The notes under the pieces: generated by a model | What the model was told of the DNA's origin: nothing | The model's input: only the letters and a program-made list of their open reading frames with translations | Databases searched by the model: none | In this document: one piece after another, positions 10,126 through 21,620 of the stretch | Layout: every line of letters starts with the position of its first letter | How positions within the stretch are numbered: position 1 is the stretch's first letter | DNA from: Isoetes taiwanensis | Taxonomy: Eukaryota; Streptophyta; Lycopodiopsida; Isoetales; Isoetaceae | NCBI GenBank assembly: GCA_021234155.1 | Contig: JAJEKV010000005.1 | Location: forward strand, 8,734,216 to 8,798,215 | Length of the DNA: 64,000 nt | Direction: 5' to 3' | Position numbers and translations under genes: made by a program

Positions 10126-11745
10126 TGACGCTCCCAGAATATATACGACCCTCGGACGTATACATACGGGGACTTTCCCCTCCCATGGCGATCATCTCAC
10201 CATGAGCAGGGCCCTCCGTCTGGTTCGGGCCATCGGCGAAATGAGGCCCGGCGAAGGACACGGCGGGTCATTCGCCCACGCCTTCAATGGGACTCCTACG
10301 TCATGAAGCATGAATACAAGGGTTAGCACACAAAGATCGAATATACATAAATAACCACCAATGGCGGGGTGGCACATCCATCCAAAATACCAACGGCATA
10401 GAATGTGCATCTAATCCTAAGAAAACACCCAAACCCCGTGTTCTACCCCTCGCCGACTCCCCGTGGGGATCGACCGACGGCCGGGCCTCAAGAGATCAGC
10501 CAGACCGAAGTCTTGGCATGGCGCTATCGGGCGAGAACATTGGCTAGGGTTGTCCACTCCATCCGCCCCTCCCCGTGCACACTTTGCGTGATGGGTCAAT
10601 TCATGCTATGGCTTCGCTTATAGCCTTCCTGAGAGACGCACTCGGGGCATCACCCTCTCGAGCCTACCTCCGTGTTCATGACGCCCTGGTCCGATGAGGC
10701 AGGTCGGGAAGCGCCCCTTCCGTAATCACAAGGGGTTCCATGGGTGAGCTAGAGAATACGCGTCGCATCAGCGACCCCCGATCCGCATCCGACTTACTCA
10801 CCCTAAATCTACTCAAAGTGCAAGGTGCTCCATACGGATCACACCTTCCCACCTGTGGAGTGTCGGACCCATACCCGCCCTCTACGCGGACCGCCATATC
10901 GCCTAGCCCAATCAGAGGAGTCTCAGAGCCTTGTATGCTCATGCAAGACCCCACCCCTCATGTCACCACTGTTTCCTTGTCCGGTGCTAAGCCGCACCAT
11001 AGCATCTAGGACCCGGTGGGTTCTTGTGCACAGTGCCGCATCTAATGGGACTTTACAGTATGCCATCTAGGAGCATACTACTATACACGGTTCGTAGGCC
11101 TCTACCCCCGTAATCCCCCCCGCTTCAGAGTCGATCAAACAAAGAACTAACAATCCATCCTTTCGTGAGTAAGAACCAGAATTGAATATAAAGAGAACTT
11201 GTTTGTACAAACAAGGGTTAGTTTCTATGATCAATTACAAAAAGAACGTAAAAGACTCGGACACAACCAAGTGTTAACTAGAATTCACATAGCCACCTAC
11301 CTGAATTCCGGCCGGACTCATTCCCATGGGGCTTCCATCTCCTGGCGGTTGAAGATTCAAATTGGGCTTTGCAGGGACGACCGGGTATGGCGGTTCTCTC
11401 TCGCAGTGGTTGATGGCGCCAGCCCCCCCGGCCTTCCTTGGTCGATCTTCGTGAGTCAATCCTGTGGATAGGGGTCAAGTTGGCATCCAAACTTGGCAAT
11501 CCCCATGCTGCCCAATCGATTGGGGCAGGTGGCGCCTTCCCAATTGGTAATTATCCTAATTTCCTAGGTTATAGGTTATTATTAATAATGTGTTAAATTA
11601 GCATAGCTAATTTAATCCTTTGTAAGGTAACCCCCTAGGTTGCAATTAAGTTCCCATACCCCCATGGTAGCGTACCTTTAGGGAGTGACGTGCTTGTATT
11701 TGTACGTGTCCCGTATAGTAGACCGTATAAATACGTGGAACGTCA
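10126..11745 (-). repeat. 3' LTR of the chromovirus
   Basis: It starts TGACGCTCCC and ends CGTCA on the plus strand, and it aligns along its whole length with 21,621-23,226. Long identical blocks, e.g. around 10,185-10,230 and 10,395-10,440, are separated by short indels at CG, CCG, CAG and CTG sites. No complete gene is inside, although several short frames are open. Confidence 0.9.
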
Positions 11746-11762
11746 CATTCTCCCCTCCTTAA
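11746..11762 (-). other. Polypurine tract
   Basis: On the minus strand, AAGGAGGGGAGAATG lies immediately before the 3' LTR. This is the position of the plus-strand primer for reverse transcription. Confidence 0.8.
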
Positions 11763-12348
11763 AAATAATGCTGTCCTCAGCATTAGGGTTAGCTAATTGA
11801 ATACATATACGTAAAGCACTGAATTAGAGAATGAAGTTAAGAATATAACATTAATACGTTGAGATTATAGTAATTTGGACAGTAATACATTGAAGTTAAA
11901 ATATCAAAGTACAAGCACCAGGGTGCTCGATACAAACTTATGATCAAAGGAGTTTAGGACCGGAGTCCGATTTAAAACATTCTGACAACAAAATTCATAC
12001 ATGTAGACAAAAGCAATACGGGACAAGTTGGGTCATCAGCAACCCTCTATACAATGCAGGTGACGACTTGTTCATTGGCCTGCACACAACCATATACCCG
12101 TAGGTTAATAGTATGATTAAGTTGTGGTTGCAGGGACCACCCCCTAGAAATAAAAGGAAAAAAAATATCTAGAAGGGAATCTATCATGTGTACGGCTTGC
12201 AATTCCTCTTATAGCCAGAACGAACGCAGTCTATTTACTAGATGCCTTCCTAGCAATTCGCGGTCATGTCAACATCAACAATACACCACGTCCTAGAGAA
12301 CACGAAGGTGATCTCATCATCGGTTATTACTATCATATACGACGCGCG
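11763..12348. other. Chromovirus 3' untranslated region
   Basis: About 590 bp between the chromodomain stop and the polypurine tract. It is AT-rich, with no frame or motif I can support. Confidence 0.6.
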
Positions 12349-12800
12349 CTACCCTCTAAAACATGATTCTCGGTCAATCAAGCCTTCAAGTTTACCGCAC
12401 GGAGCTGGGTTGATAGCATCGTTGATGGTGCGGCCTTGAGATTCCCGCATGAAGTCCGGATAGTGCTTCTCAAGGTCTATCTTCATCACCCAGGTAGCAT
12501 CTTCAACTGGTAAGTGCTTCCACTTGACCAAGTATTGCAACATTTGAGTCCTTCTGGTCTGCTTGTAAGCTCGATCAAGAAGAGCTTCGGCACTATTTCC
12601 AAATCTTCACCATTTCTAGGAGGGTAGGGGTATCCAAAACCTCCTCGATCAGGGGTGTGTTGCTTCGAAGACTCACGGAAAGACCTTGTGGATCTTCAAG
12701 CGGGTGGCAAGTCCAAGCGATATGCTTGTTCTCCCACACGCTCAAGTAATCCCAATGGCCCAGCCCATCCGGTGCCAACTTCTTACAAGCTACCAATTTT
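12349..12800 (-). pseudogene. Chromodomain end of pol
   Basis: A frame at 12,349-12,543 contains QYLVKWKHLPVEDATWV followed by DLEKHYPDF. This is the classic chromodomain core (YLVKWKG-like strand, aromatic cage Trp and the E-D-A-T-W turn) found at the C-terminus of plant chromovirus integrases, where it steers insertion to modified chromatin. Upstream, 12,593-12,796 joins it to the integrase only through frameshifts. Family length and position fit, and the break is shared with the rest of pol. Confidence 0.85.
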
Positions 12801-13704
12801 AAGCTTGGCTTGTTTTACTTTGATTTTAAGCCAAACCGATTCGCCCACCTGAAGATTCGGTGGGGGTTGGTGCTTATCCGCTAGACTCTTCCTCGACGAC
12901 TCACGTATGGCCAATAAGTAACCCCAACTTCTTCCACCAAGGCCTGTGATTTCTAGAAGGAGTTGTTGAGAGACCTCCACTTTAGAAACAGGATTATGCC
13001 ATGTGTCCGAGTAAGACATTGATAGCCATAATTTATCATGAAAGGAGACATTCTAGAAGACTCCTCGCTTTGTAATCGCTGTAGGCAAATTCCACCAAGT
13101 AAATATAATCCGCCCATTGTGACTGCTTTTTTTACTCCATACATAGCTTCTAGCATATCTTCGATAATAATGATTGACACGCTCGCTTGACCATCCGGCC
13201 CCGAGGATGGTAGGTCGCACTCATGGCAAGCTTGGTCCGATGGTGGCGAAGAAATCCTTCCGTAATGCAATCGACAAACTTAGGATCCCTATCTGATACA
13301 ATTACTCTCGGCATCCCGTGCAACCTGAAAATTTCCTTTGCAAAGAGCAAGGCGGTGTCAAAGGCGGTGTCCGTGGTGCGACATGGCAGGAAGTGAGCCA
13401 TCTTTGATAATTTGTCGACCACGACCATTAAGGCATCATACCCACGGAGAGTACGTGGAAGCCCCACAATGAAATCCATGGTTATGACTTCCCACTTGGC
13501 GTTGGGCACATCCAAAGGTTGCAACTTCCCAGGAACTCTTAATTGCTCCGCCTTGGTTTGCTGACAAACCTGACACTGTTTGATGTACCTAGCAATATCC
13601 TTCTTCATGGAAGGCCAAAAATAGCTGGAGCGGATCTTAAAGTAAGTTTTCATAAAACCCGCATGTCCTGCTATAGGGCTGTTGTGTGTGTCATGGAGAA
13701 TCAA
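12783..13704 (-). pseudogene. Integrase of the chromovirus
   Basis: The N-terminal HHCC zinc-binding segment is clear: HDTHNSPIAGHAG, then YFWPSMKKDI, then CQVCQQTK. The catalytic core shows the first Asp in TMDFIVGLP and the second in VSDRDPKF. The region of the catalytic Glu (normally GQTERVN...E) is split by frameshifts near 13,180, where a YHPRG piece and an EDMLEA piece lie in different frames. The C-terminal NLQVGESVWLKIK stretch matches the usual FQVGDxVWLKL. The enzyme would join the cDNA ends to host DNA, but as read it is broken. Confidence 0.88.
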
Positions 13705-13834
13705 CTTTTCGCACCCAAGTCACCGAACACACAACTTATCTTTGTAATATAATAAATTGCCCTCCTTCTTATATGAACTAATGCTTCACGCTCTCTATCG
13801 GTACGGGCTTTCCTTACCCAAACTTTCCCAAATA

Positions 13835-14300
13835 TTACGTAATTCGGATCTGTGGGCCAAGGTCTGTTTCTATCTTGCTTCCCAAACTCACCGGTGAGAG
13901 TGTGGAAATGGCATTACAATGGGTGCGGGTTATAAAGGGATGACGGACAAAGCATCCGCAACCACATTGTGCTTTCCCCGGCTTGTATACAATCTCAAAG
14001 TCATATTCCTCGAGGAATTCCATCCATCTTCGGCCGACGGAGATTTAGATTTGGTGGGGTGGATAGATAGCGAGACTCGATGATCCGTATCCAACTGAAA
14101 TCTTCTACCAAGAAGGTAGTGTCTCCAAATACGAGAGCACGCATAACCGCTAGCAACTCCTGATCATGGGTAGGATATCGCTGCTCGCATCGCTCATCTT
14201 CTTTGAATCGTAGCAACAACTCTCCCCTCCCGCATCAAGACACCACCGGTAGCTATCTTACTCGCATCGGTGGCTACCGATTTATCCTTTTCCTGATCAG
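13835..14300 (-). pseudogene. RNase H domain of the chromovirus
   Basis: Read from high to low coordinates, a TDASKIATGGVLM segment (first catalytic Asp, about 14,230-14,270) is followed by YPTHDQELLAVMRAL (catalytic Glu) and ends with EEYDFEIVYKPGKAQ and a V-A-D-A-L-S remnant. These are the standard Ty3/gypsy RNase H landmarks in order. At least three frameshifts interrupt it. Confidence 0.85.
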
Positions 14301-14399
14301 GCAAGGTAAGGACTGGTGCATGTTAAAGCATCCTTGAGTTTCTCGAAAGCCGACTTGGACTTTTGTTTTCCAATGTTCCATCCAATCCTTTACTTTCTC

Positions 14400-15330
14400 A
14401 TGTCTTGTGAGATTAGTAAGAGGTGCGGCAATTGTTGCAAAATCCTAAACAAATTTCCGATAATATCCTGCGAGTCCCAAGAAACTCCTGGACCTCAAAC
14501 ATTAGCCGGAATGGGCCAATCCTTTTATCGCTTCTATCTTAGCTGGTCTCAGAGCAATTCCTTCCTGCAGATAATATGCCCCAAATAGTCTACCCTGAGT
14601 GGCTTAACTTGCATTTAGAGAACTTGGCTAAGAGTCGATGGCGCCTTAGCTTTTGCAAAGCTAATCAAGATGTTGTTCATGTTGCTGCAAGGTTTTACTA
14701 TAGATGAGAATGTCATCAAAGAAAATGACAACAAAGTCATCCAAGTATTGGCGAAGATGTCATTCATCACCCGCATAAACGCTAGTAGGCTGGTCAATCC
14801 AAAAGGCATGACAAAGGAATTCATAATGCCCATATCGGGTAACGAAAAAAGCACTTATGGATGTCCTCTTCCTTAATCCTTATCCGATGGTACCCGAGCG
14901 CAAATCAATCTTTGAGAAATATTTTGCTCCTTGTAACTGGGTCCATAAGATCATCCGCCTCTAGGCAAAGCATAGCGATTCTTGATGGTATGCTTATTGA
15001 GTTGCCTATAATCAATACACATCCTTAAGGAGCCATCTTTCTTCTTGACAAAAAGAATAGGAGCGCCAAATGGTGAAACACTAGGCCTAATAAACCCCAA
15101 ATTCAAGAACTCTTGTAGTCAAGTTTCTTAAGCTCGCTAACTCGAGGACTCATTCTAAGACGGGCTTTGCTGGTAGGCTTAGTACCCGGTTCAAGAGTTA
15201 TCTCACATTCCACCCTCTAAAAGGAGGAAGCTTGTGGATCTCATCCGGAAAAAGATCGCTAAATTCTCAAGAAGGGTAGCAATGTCCGATGGTAAAGCGC
15301 CGACATTTGTCACTGCTTGGAGTCCCACTC
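14400..15330 (-). pseudogene. Reverse transcriptase of the chromovirus
   Basis: The active-site box reads YLDDFVVIFFDDILIYS at about 14,695-14,750, with FFDD in place of the commoner YVDD/FIDD. Upstream lies MNSFVMPFGLT with the conserved FGL turn. Further up, fragments encoding the KYRIR and KKDGS boxes occur near 14,890-15,070 in different frames. The enzyme copies element RNA into cDNA inside the particle. The frame is broken repeatedly, so no intact product is predicted from this sequence as read. Confidence 0.85.
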
Positions 15331-16000
15331 AATGGAAGCAAGTTTAATGAGGCAAAGAAGTTCATTCCTGCGCGTATAGCTTTTCCTAGCCGCTTTTATT
15401 GACATTGATCGCATAGCGGAGTGTAATGAATCACCTTTTATTGTCACACGTGCTCCATTAGCGGCGTTGAAGGTGACCTCCCGCTTTCTCACGCCTATGT
15501 GGGCCCTAGCAGACGCTAAAAACTCCATTCCCACAATAAGATCATATTTGCCAATGTCCATTAACTCGCACCCAAGGCAACCGGGTGCACCCGGCAGCTG
15601 CATTTTAAGGTTAATACGGGCGCCATGAGTGTGTCCGATCTTACCGCTAGCTAATGTGACCGGCTTAGGCTCGGATCTCAATGTTTCCACCAAGCAAAGC
15701 ACTGGCCATTCTAGGAGAAGCAAAATTATGCGTACTACCCGTGTCCATCAAAATTATGAAGGGCTTACTGTCTACTTGGCCTATTGTAGAAATAATGTAA
15801 GGTCGACTTTCAGCGTTACTCGTTTCTATAGCGGCAAGAATATGAGACGCACCATGAATGTACTTTGAGCCTCGTCTTCCGCAAAGCAAGATTGGACTCC
15901 AAATCTTCCCAATCGAGGTCGGGCCATGGCCATTGAGCGTCTGCGTGGACGCATTTATGTAATTCTGCATGAAGTGTCCAGGCCTCATGCACCGTAGCAT
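15310..16000 (-). pseudogene. Aspartic protease of the chromovirus
   Basis: The active-site motif appears as IILMDTGSTHNF at about 15,725-15,760. Downstream is a long frame (15,310-15,723) with KYDLIVGMEFLASARAHI, matching the DVILGMDWL box that ends retropepsins of this group. The two parts are in different frames. The domain would cleave the Gag-Pol polyprotein. Confidence 0.85.
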
Positions 16001-16905
16001 GCCTTATCCCTACGCCGAGCTGTTCTCTGGCCTCTTTAGGAATGGACTGTAAGAGCCCCCGAATTTCCTTGCCAGCATTGTTCTGCTTATCTGGCGTGCT
16101 AAAAGCAACTTTCTTCTCCTGGCGTCCATAGGAATTGTGCTGAGAGGGCCCCGGACTTGGCGATCGGGGTTTGTAAGGTGTGGACGGCCGTGGCTGCGAG
16201 TAAGGAGCAGGTCGCGGATACTGGCTCCTTGGCGTATCTTCCTCAAGGCTTAATGCCTTAGCTTCCGCCTCTGCTACTGACTTTGGGTCGATAGCCTTGA
16301 CCATTCGTTTAATAGATGGGGCCAACCCTTCAATGTAGCCCTCTACTGCTCTTTTCTCATTCATTCCTGGCACATACAACCTCAAACGCATGAATTCGTC
16401 AGTGTAGGCCTGCCTGCGGACATGCCCCTTCGCTCCAACCTCAGAAGGTCTGAATCTGTTGGCATTTGTGCGCGCGAGGCACGTAATGCGATTTAAAAGC
16501 CTTAGCAAACTTCCTGAACTTGCATCTGCTCCTATCCAGGTGTTTAGCTCTGGCGTAACCCTTCCACCAAATACGGGCAGCTCCGGTAAGGTTCGTGGTG
16601 GCGACCTTCCCTCAGATCCTTCTCCGCCATTCCATAGGACTTCCCGAACTCCTTCATTTCGGCCCAACCAAGATTCCGCATTCAAGCCTCCTCTGGATTT
16701 CCCATCAAACCGAGCCAACTTCCGATTCTTCCATATACTAGTGATAGGTCAGTATCAACAGTTTTTCGGGATTCCTTATCCTTACGCCTTGAATGGTCAC
16801 TGTCTGATAGCGAGGACCCCGAAGAACCCGAGGTGGTTGAATATGAGGAAGCGGCGCTATCCTTAGAGGAACTTCGATGACGCTTAGCATGAGTCCTCCT
16901 CCCAG
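15816..16905 (-). pseudogene. Gag of the chromovirus
   Basis: A frame of 300 codons (15,816-16,718) contains AYTDEFMRLRLYVPGMNEK and VEGYIEGLAPSIKRMV, the capsid-core signature of plant chromovirus Gag. A Pro/Ser-rich linker follows, and the end (CMRPGHFMQN) looks like a damaged zinc knuckle. A Ser-rich N-terminal part, HRSSSKDSAASSYS and beyond (about 16,740-16,890), lies in another frame, so the true N-terminus is upstream of the long frame. Gag builds the particle and binds the RNA. Confidence 0.82.
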
Positions 16906-18050
16906 CAGTGCACGTGGCTAGCTCGGGAGGAGATGGTCAGCAGTGTGTGGACTCAATGGTCGCGAGGTAATTCCGTCCGGCCCTCCCGAGTATGTGGCGC
17001 GGATTGGTATGCAACACATAAGCCCAGAACTCACCGAAGTTGCCTTTTCATTAACATCAATTCCCTGTTCAGGGGTGAGCCCACGGGCGTTGGAGGGTGT
17101 TTGCCAAGCGGCTACGCATAACCGCCTATAGGAGTCATTCATGAATATATAAGCAGATTTACATTAATGTGCAATCCCTTTTAAGTTAATTGAACAAAAG
17201 TATATACAAACAAGAAGACAATATTTGTATTTCATTCAAGTTGATTATAACAACGGGTTGATTGATACATGGATTGAGACAAAAGTAGGTATGATACAAT
17301 GGGAACTTTTAAAGTTCTAATCGCACACAACAGAACCACAACAACGAAAACATAATCTAAGAGACCAAGCCTAGGGGTTGGCGAGGGGTACAGATCGCGT
17401 AGAGCGGTACTCTCCCGCATAGTTCGGACGAAGTTTATAGCGTGCCCGTGCTTGGACAATGATTGCTTGGTACTCCCATGTTGGGCTGATAATCGAAGGT
17501 TAAAAAGCCTTCGCGATCGCATAAAAAGAGTTGCCAAAGATGGTCGTTGGCGCCCTCAAAGGCTTCGTGCCTGGTCATATTCCAATAGTCCTGTGTGCGA
17601 CCATTACGGTCATCTTCAGATCCTCGAAAAGCTCGATCCCTAAGGATGTTAACTATCTCCAGCCCTTTGTCGGGTCGTCGAGTTCCCCGGTGGCGTGGTT
17701 CGGTTTCATAGCCTTCCTCCCACTCGGATATTCACCATATCTCGGCCATAGTCCCGGTCCGGCGTCCCGGGATCGCCCCTCCTAACCATGTCGGTGATTC
17801 TTTCCTCATACTCCCAAATGGTTTCCTCTCAAGAACATAGTTGGAGTGAATAGAGAACATTTTGTAATTCCACTATACCCTAAACTTTAATGCTTTGGAA
17901 GAGGATGTCATAAAAAAAACAATTTAGTTATACTCATCAAGAAAACTTTGTATTTAATAAGTAGATAAGGTACACATTTTTCAATATGGTTTAAACAATT
18001 GCCAATCCAAAATCTCATAAATACATGTGTATATATATAACACCCTTAGT
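16906..18050. other. Chromovirus leader without a firm gene
   Basis: This is the stretch between gag and the accessory ORF. Open frames of up to 101 codons exist on the minus strand (17,232-17,537) but show no recognised family and no Gag or Pol motif. The sequence from 17,820 to 18,050 is AT-rich. Confidence 0.5.
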
Positions 18051-19471
18051 TCAGGAACTAGGCCCTGCCTCTTTATCCTTAGCCCTAGGAGGTGGTGGAG
18101 GCGGTCGGTGTCGCAGCAGAGCTACCCCAGGGTCCACGGTGGCCGCCGCAACAGATGCAACCTCTGGTGGATAGGCAACGGCCAATGGGGCTGCCGTGAG
18201 GAGCTTCATGCCCATCCAAGGCGCAATATCCTGGCCCAAGGCCAGTAGGCCAAGATCCCGTCAGACGAGTACATACGTTAAACGCACGATAGGGAAGCTT
18301 CTTGTGGGCGGCGCGAGTGTAGAAAGTGCACCTGAGGGCCCACCATGAAGCTTCAGCCTCGCCCTAAGTCCCGCCTATGAAGAGAACCTCACCGTATTTG
18401 AAGGCCGACAAAAAGAAACGGGTGAGGTGGTTACCCAAAGACCTTCCCTTGCGGAGTTTCAGATGCGCGCCACTTCCTTATCCAAGTCCATGGGGACTTC
18501 TTCCTCCTTGAGCTCCCCTGTTGCTCCTCCTTCTTATGCCAGGTTATGATATAAATCTTCACCCTCATCATCCGAAGCCTGAGGGAACCTCAACCATATT
18601 GATGTTTGGGACGGAGGTCCCATAGCCGCGAAGGCATCCGGTGCAAAGGCGGCGCCGGTTCCCGCATCACGGTCGCTAAGACGTATAGAGTCTCCGCCGG
18701 CTCTAGGGTCTCCCCTCGACGGAACTGCAAAGAGGTGGTGCACCTCCCGGGGAGCTCGGTAGAAAGTGAAGTCGATGAAATCATCCATACAATACTCCGC
18801 AAGCTCATAAAGTACATGGTCTTTGCGCTTGCGCCTAAATCCGCCACCACGCGATACGCCCGTGATAATATCATCCAAGAGAAGGTATTCCTGCCCCTGG
18901 TGATAAATAACTGGAAGGCCGTCTAACCCTGACAAGCCTATAGATTGGTCACGGCGCGGTGGTAGCTCCTCTGCTAGCTCTTTCCAACGGGCAAAGTCGC
19001 CCATTCCTATATGCTCGTCATCCCCCTCCTCGGAGGATTCTGGCAGCTTGCCCTTCTCTGCCGGCAAGGTTTCATCCTCAACGTATTGGTCCATGAGGAT
19101 GGCTAGAGCAAAAGTAGCTTCCAGATACTGCTGCCCCTGATGTTGGACCACCGGTAGGTGTTTACCCCATCGGAGTTTCCCCTTCAAGACGTCATAAGCA
19201 TGTGTGTCCCCGCCTAGCATCTGCCGAACTATCTCCCGCTCCAAATACAAGTGGGGAGGATCCCCTAGAGGAATACACAGAGGAAGCATTTCCTCCATGT
19301 AAAAGTCAAGGAATCCGGCATAGTCCGGATGCCGCTGCATGTTGGCAAGGAGGTCTATGCGTTGGCATAGCAAAGGCTGCAGCAGGTCGAAGGGAACCTG
19401 TGGATCCCATTTCTCTCCATCAAGGTACCAGCAAAGAAGGCTCTGGCAAGGGCAGCCATGGCGCTAGAAGG
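18051..19471 (-). CDS. Accessory ORF upstream of gag (unknown, internal duplication)
   Basis: The main open part is 18,534-19,373 (279 codons). Reading continues in neighbouring frames to a Pro-rich end at 18,051 (HRPPPPPPRAKDKEAGPSS), and the N-terminus probably starts MAALARAFFAGTLMERNG at about 19,471, so the intact protein may be about 470 residues. The segment LPVVQHQGQQYLEATFAL is echoed about 95 residues later by LPVIYHQGQEYLLLDD, suggesting a duplicated motif. Aromatic-rich parts, e.g. AFKYGEVLFIGG near 18,390, suggest a folded domain. I do not recognise the family. It lies in sense with gag and pol inside a complete LTR element, so it is probably element-encoded. Confidence 0.5.
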
Positions 19472-19765
19472 GAGGAGAGAGAAAAAAGAAGCGTTTAAAA
19501 TAACCCTACAAATTCTTTTAAACCCTCTTAATAAAGCCGACGCCAAGATTTTATTTTAAATTTAACATGGAAAAAAAACATTAAACTTTTAATTCAAAAT
19601 AAAAGCTTCTTTATTAATTATCACAAAAAAATATGTACAAATGCGGATCCCCGCAAGTAGGCTAAGGTTGCTCCCCCCGTATCCTACGGGCGAGGGCTAA
19701 ATCCTTAGGCATTATGGTGACCCTCTTTGCGTGGATAGCGCAAAGGTTGGCGTCACCAAAAAGTG

Positions 19766-20682
19766 CTACCAAGTAGGCTTTAGCAGACCTTCTTGAGCTA
19801 AAATTGCAAAGGTCCGAAACGGAGACGGTCTTAAAATTGCCGTCTGCGATCTCCGCGCACTCCTACGGAAAGGCAGCTTTCGATCGTAAGGTCCGGCGGA
19901 CTTCTGAAATTTGGCGGATCTCCCGCAATGCCACCTGCATCGGTCGGAACCGATGAGGCTTCCGGCTGCGGGTTGGGGGCCCTCGACGATGTTGGCACCG
20001 CCTTTAGCCCCAAAGAACCGCCGAGTTATCCACTTCCGGCCTCCCACGGAGTTGGTCTTTTCCCAAAAGCCCCGAAGCGCCTTTAACTTATCCTTGTATT
20101 GATCACGGGCTTATGGGCAACTCCCCTTCCTTCGAGCTTAACGGGCCGGATGCGCTTGTTTTGGGGTTCGAGCCACTCCCGTGATGCACCTCCTCCCCGT
20201 TGGTCCCACATCTTGTCGGTCCCGGCCTCTCTTGCTCCAACTTCGCGCCTTCCCCCGAAGCTCTCCTTAGGTCTTCTTTGATCTGAGCAAAAGTTGGATC
20301 AGCACTACGATTAAGTTCAGCCAAGGGTACCTTTGTGGTCATGAGACCCATATCTATCCGGAATAGTGGTCGATAGTCTATGCTAATGTCGGGGGATCTC
20401 CCCCGCACAAAAGCTGTTGGAACCCTCATGCCGGTGGTATGGGGAACCTCAATGGCTCTCACCATCGATGACGCAAAAAGCGCCTCCGAGGTACCGGGTA
20501 CTCCCTACCCCGCCAGCCGTGTCGACCGCCAATTTCCCTGGTCGCCTTCCCGGCAAAACCCCTAATCCGGCCGGGCCTCGTCCCGACATCTTCCTCCTCC
20601 GTATGGCCTTCCCCGCTCGAGGATAAAATTTGATGAGCATCATCACCATATCGTGTTGCTCAACAAGGGTATAGGGAGTCAA
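19766..20682 (-). pseudogene. Second accessory reading region in the chromovirus leader
   Basis: Three consecutive minus-strand frames (20,449-20,682; 20,103-20,465; 19,766-20,047) overlap or abut and look like one frameshifted ORF of about 290 codons. The middle part includes SPDISIDYRPLFRIDMGLM and a charged QIKEDLRRASGEGAKLEQE helix. The last part includes KWITRRFFGAKG. I recognise no domain. It lies in sense, 5' of the other accessory ORF, within the element leader. Confidence 0.35.
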
Positions 20683-20689
20683 GCGTGAG

Positions 20690-21606
20690 GTTCAAATGGA
20701 TGAGGAATGGCTCGAGAAGTGATAGACGTGGATATGGAATCCTATCATTGTTCTCAAACCTATTGACCAGCTCATCCAACAAGATGTCGATCGTATGGGT
20801 CAAGAGCCATGTGCTTAGCAATCATGGCGTAGATCTCCACGATGCTCATGGTGGACGGTCCCGAGCCTTTGGTAATAGCCATAGGAATAGTGAGGCGCCA
20901 CCGGGCGCTAAGAGGATGGCGAGGGGCTTAGGAGGCACAAAGCACAAGGGCTAAAGATCAAGGTCCTGGTCCCGGCGATGGCGAGGGCTGCTCAGCGTTG
21001 GAGGCGCTGAAGCAAAAAGCAAATGACGTAAAATGGTTTGCTAAACGGCCAATTAACTTTTAAAATTTCAAAAAAAATTTTCTTATTAACTTAAAAATTT
21101 TATTATTAAAAAATATACTATGAAATACGCCACATATATCACCTCGGAAATGATGGCATTATACGGGTTTCTCCGACCGGTGTCGCCGAAAATGCAAGCG
21201 GCGCCTGAAGTTGACCTGGCGGGCCCGCTGGACTTGAGTCCGACGGGTCGGGCGCCGACAAAGATTTCGGGCGCTTAACTTGATCGCAAAGCGACAAAAA
21301 GCAAGCAAGCGCCCGATTCGTTTTGGGCCTGCCCTTGACTATTTTTCACCGGAGTTGACTGCTTTAGGGTAATTCGAGTGCGCCCAATCCAATGGAGCCA
21401 TCATCTTTGTCATTTGAGTTACCCACTGGCACCTGCTAAGCCTCCAATCTTGGCCCCTCCACTTCAAAGCTACAATTTCTTAACTTAACCTAACACCAAA
21501 CCAAACAACAAAGAGAACTAACGACACATTGACTTAGCCTCCTCCTAACTACCGTGCTACGAGTTAGTGTTTGGCCAGTGCTATGATTTCAACAACCCAA
21601 ATCACT
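20690..21606. other. Chromovirus 5' untranslated leader
   Basis: I see no gene in it. A stretch at 21,050-21,120 is very AT-rich, and the rest has moderate GC. It separates the primer-binding site from the first accessory ORF. Confidence 0.5.
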
Positions 21607-21617
21607 GCTCGATACCA
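21607..21617 (-). other. Primer-binding site, initiator tRNA-Met type
   Basis: The minus strand reads TGGTATCGAGC, one base short of the plant initiator tRNA-Met complement TGGTATCAGAGC. It lies three bases inside the 5' LTR. Confidence 0.75.
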
Positions 21618-21620
21618 TCG

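Noticed and set aside
10192-11499. ORFs of 60-92 codons inside the LTR, repeated at 21,688-23,040
   Set aside because: They lie in LTR sequence, are not the same between the two copies and match no Gag, Pol or accessory motif.
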